From the NCBI GenBank assembly GCA_003566795.1, contig PXBU01000301.1:1-12824 (forward strand): a DNA stretch of 12,824 nucleotides. The letters run 5' to 3'. The notes beneath the pieces were generated by a model. That model ran no database searches. It had not been told where the DNA came from and saw only the letters and a program-made list of their open reading frames with translations. This stretch comes from Puniceicoccaceae bacterium. Lineage in GTDB: Bacteria > Verrucomicrobiota > Verrucomicrobiia > Opitutales > Coraliomargaritaceae. Position numbers and translations under genes: made by a program. The stretch's first letter is position 1. The number at the start of each line of letters is the position of its first letter. This document shows, in pieces, positions 12,778 to 12,824 of the stretch.

Positions 12778-12824
12778 TCAATTAGGCTAGCTGAAATTGT
12801 CTCATATTCAATTCTATTCTGCCA

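Overview
The window is a GC-rich bacterial chromosome segment. Codon use, the cytidylate-kinase-like gene, the four copies of a CGTAGGGG...CCCCTACG palindromic element and the mix of small toxin-antitoxin-type genes suggest a Gram-negative of the Verrucomicrobiota (Opitutae-like). That placement is inference; no rRNA or marker gene is present. A complete RND efflux system with an outer-membrane lipoprotein shows that the cell has an outer membrane.

Left part (1-4735): the 3' part of an ABC-F ATPase gene of the Uup type, cut by the window start, is followed by a gene-free stretch with three tandem copies (132-bp period) of a hairpin-forming element. Next come a small pterin-4a-carbinolamine dehydratase gene, a 608-residue ABC-2 exporter in which a YadG-like ATPase and a YadH-like permease are fused, and a cytidylate-kinase-like gene followed by a fourth, diverged copy of the hairpin element.

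Middle part (4736-10613): a three-gene RND efflux operon comprising periplasmic adaptor, HAE1-type inner-membrane pump and NodT-type outer-membrane lipoprotein. The genes overlap by 4 bp at both junctions, have strong internal Shine-Dalgarno sites and end at a clear intrinsic terminator. The upstream region has a dyad beside a -10-like box and a hairpin in the presumed leader. The three proteins should form one tripartite pump across both membranes.

Right part (10614-12824): a lower-GC accessory segment with everything on the minus strand, much of it decayed. From right to left it has an apparently intact DUF4160/DUF2442 pair whose expected start codon reads ATA, an antitoxin-like gene fused by deletion to the last ~27 codons of a RelE/ParE-type toxin, the 5' part of a group II intron (GTGCG boundary, candidate IBS1/EBS1 pairing) with a doubly deleted reverse transcriptase, and a RelB/DinJ antitoxin lacking its N-terminus and its toxin. 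I read it as a turnover hot spot for small mobile and toxin-antitoxin modules next to a stable efflux operon. The most interesting items are the hairpin family with pairing-preserving changes between copies, the intron remnant and the scarred toxin-antitoxin loci.
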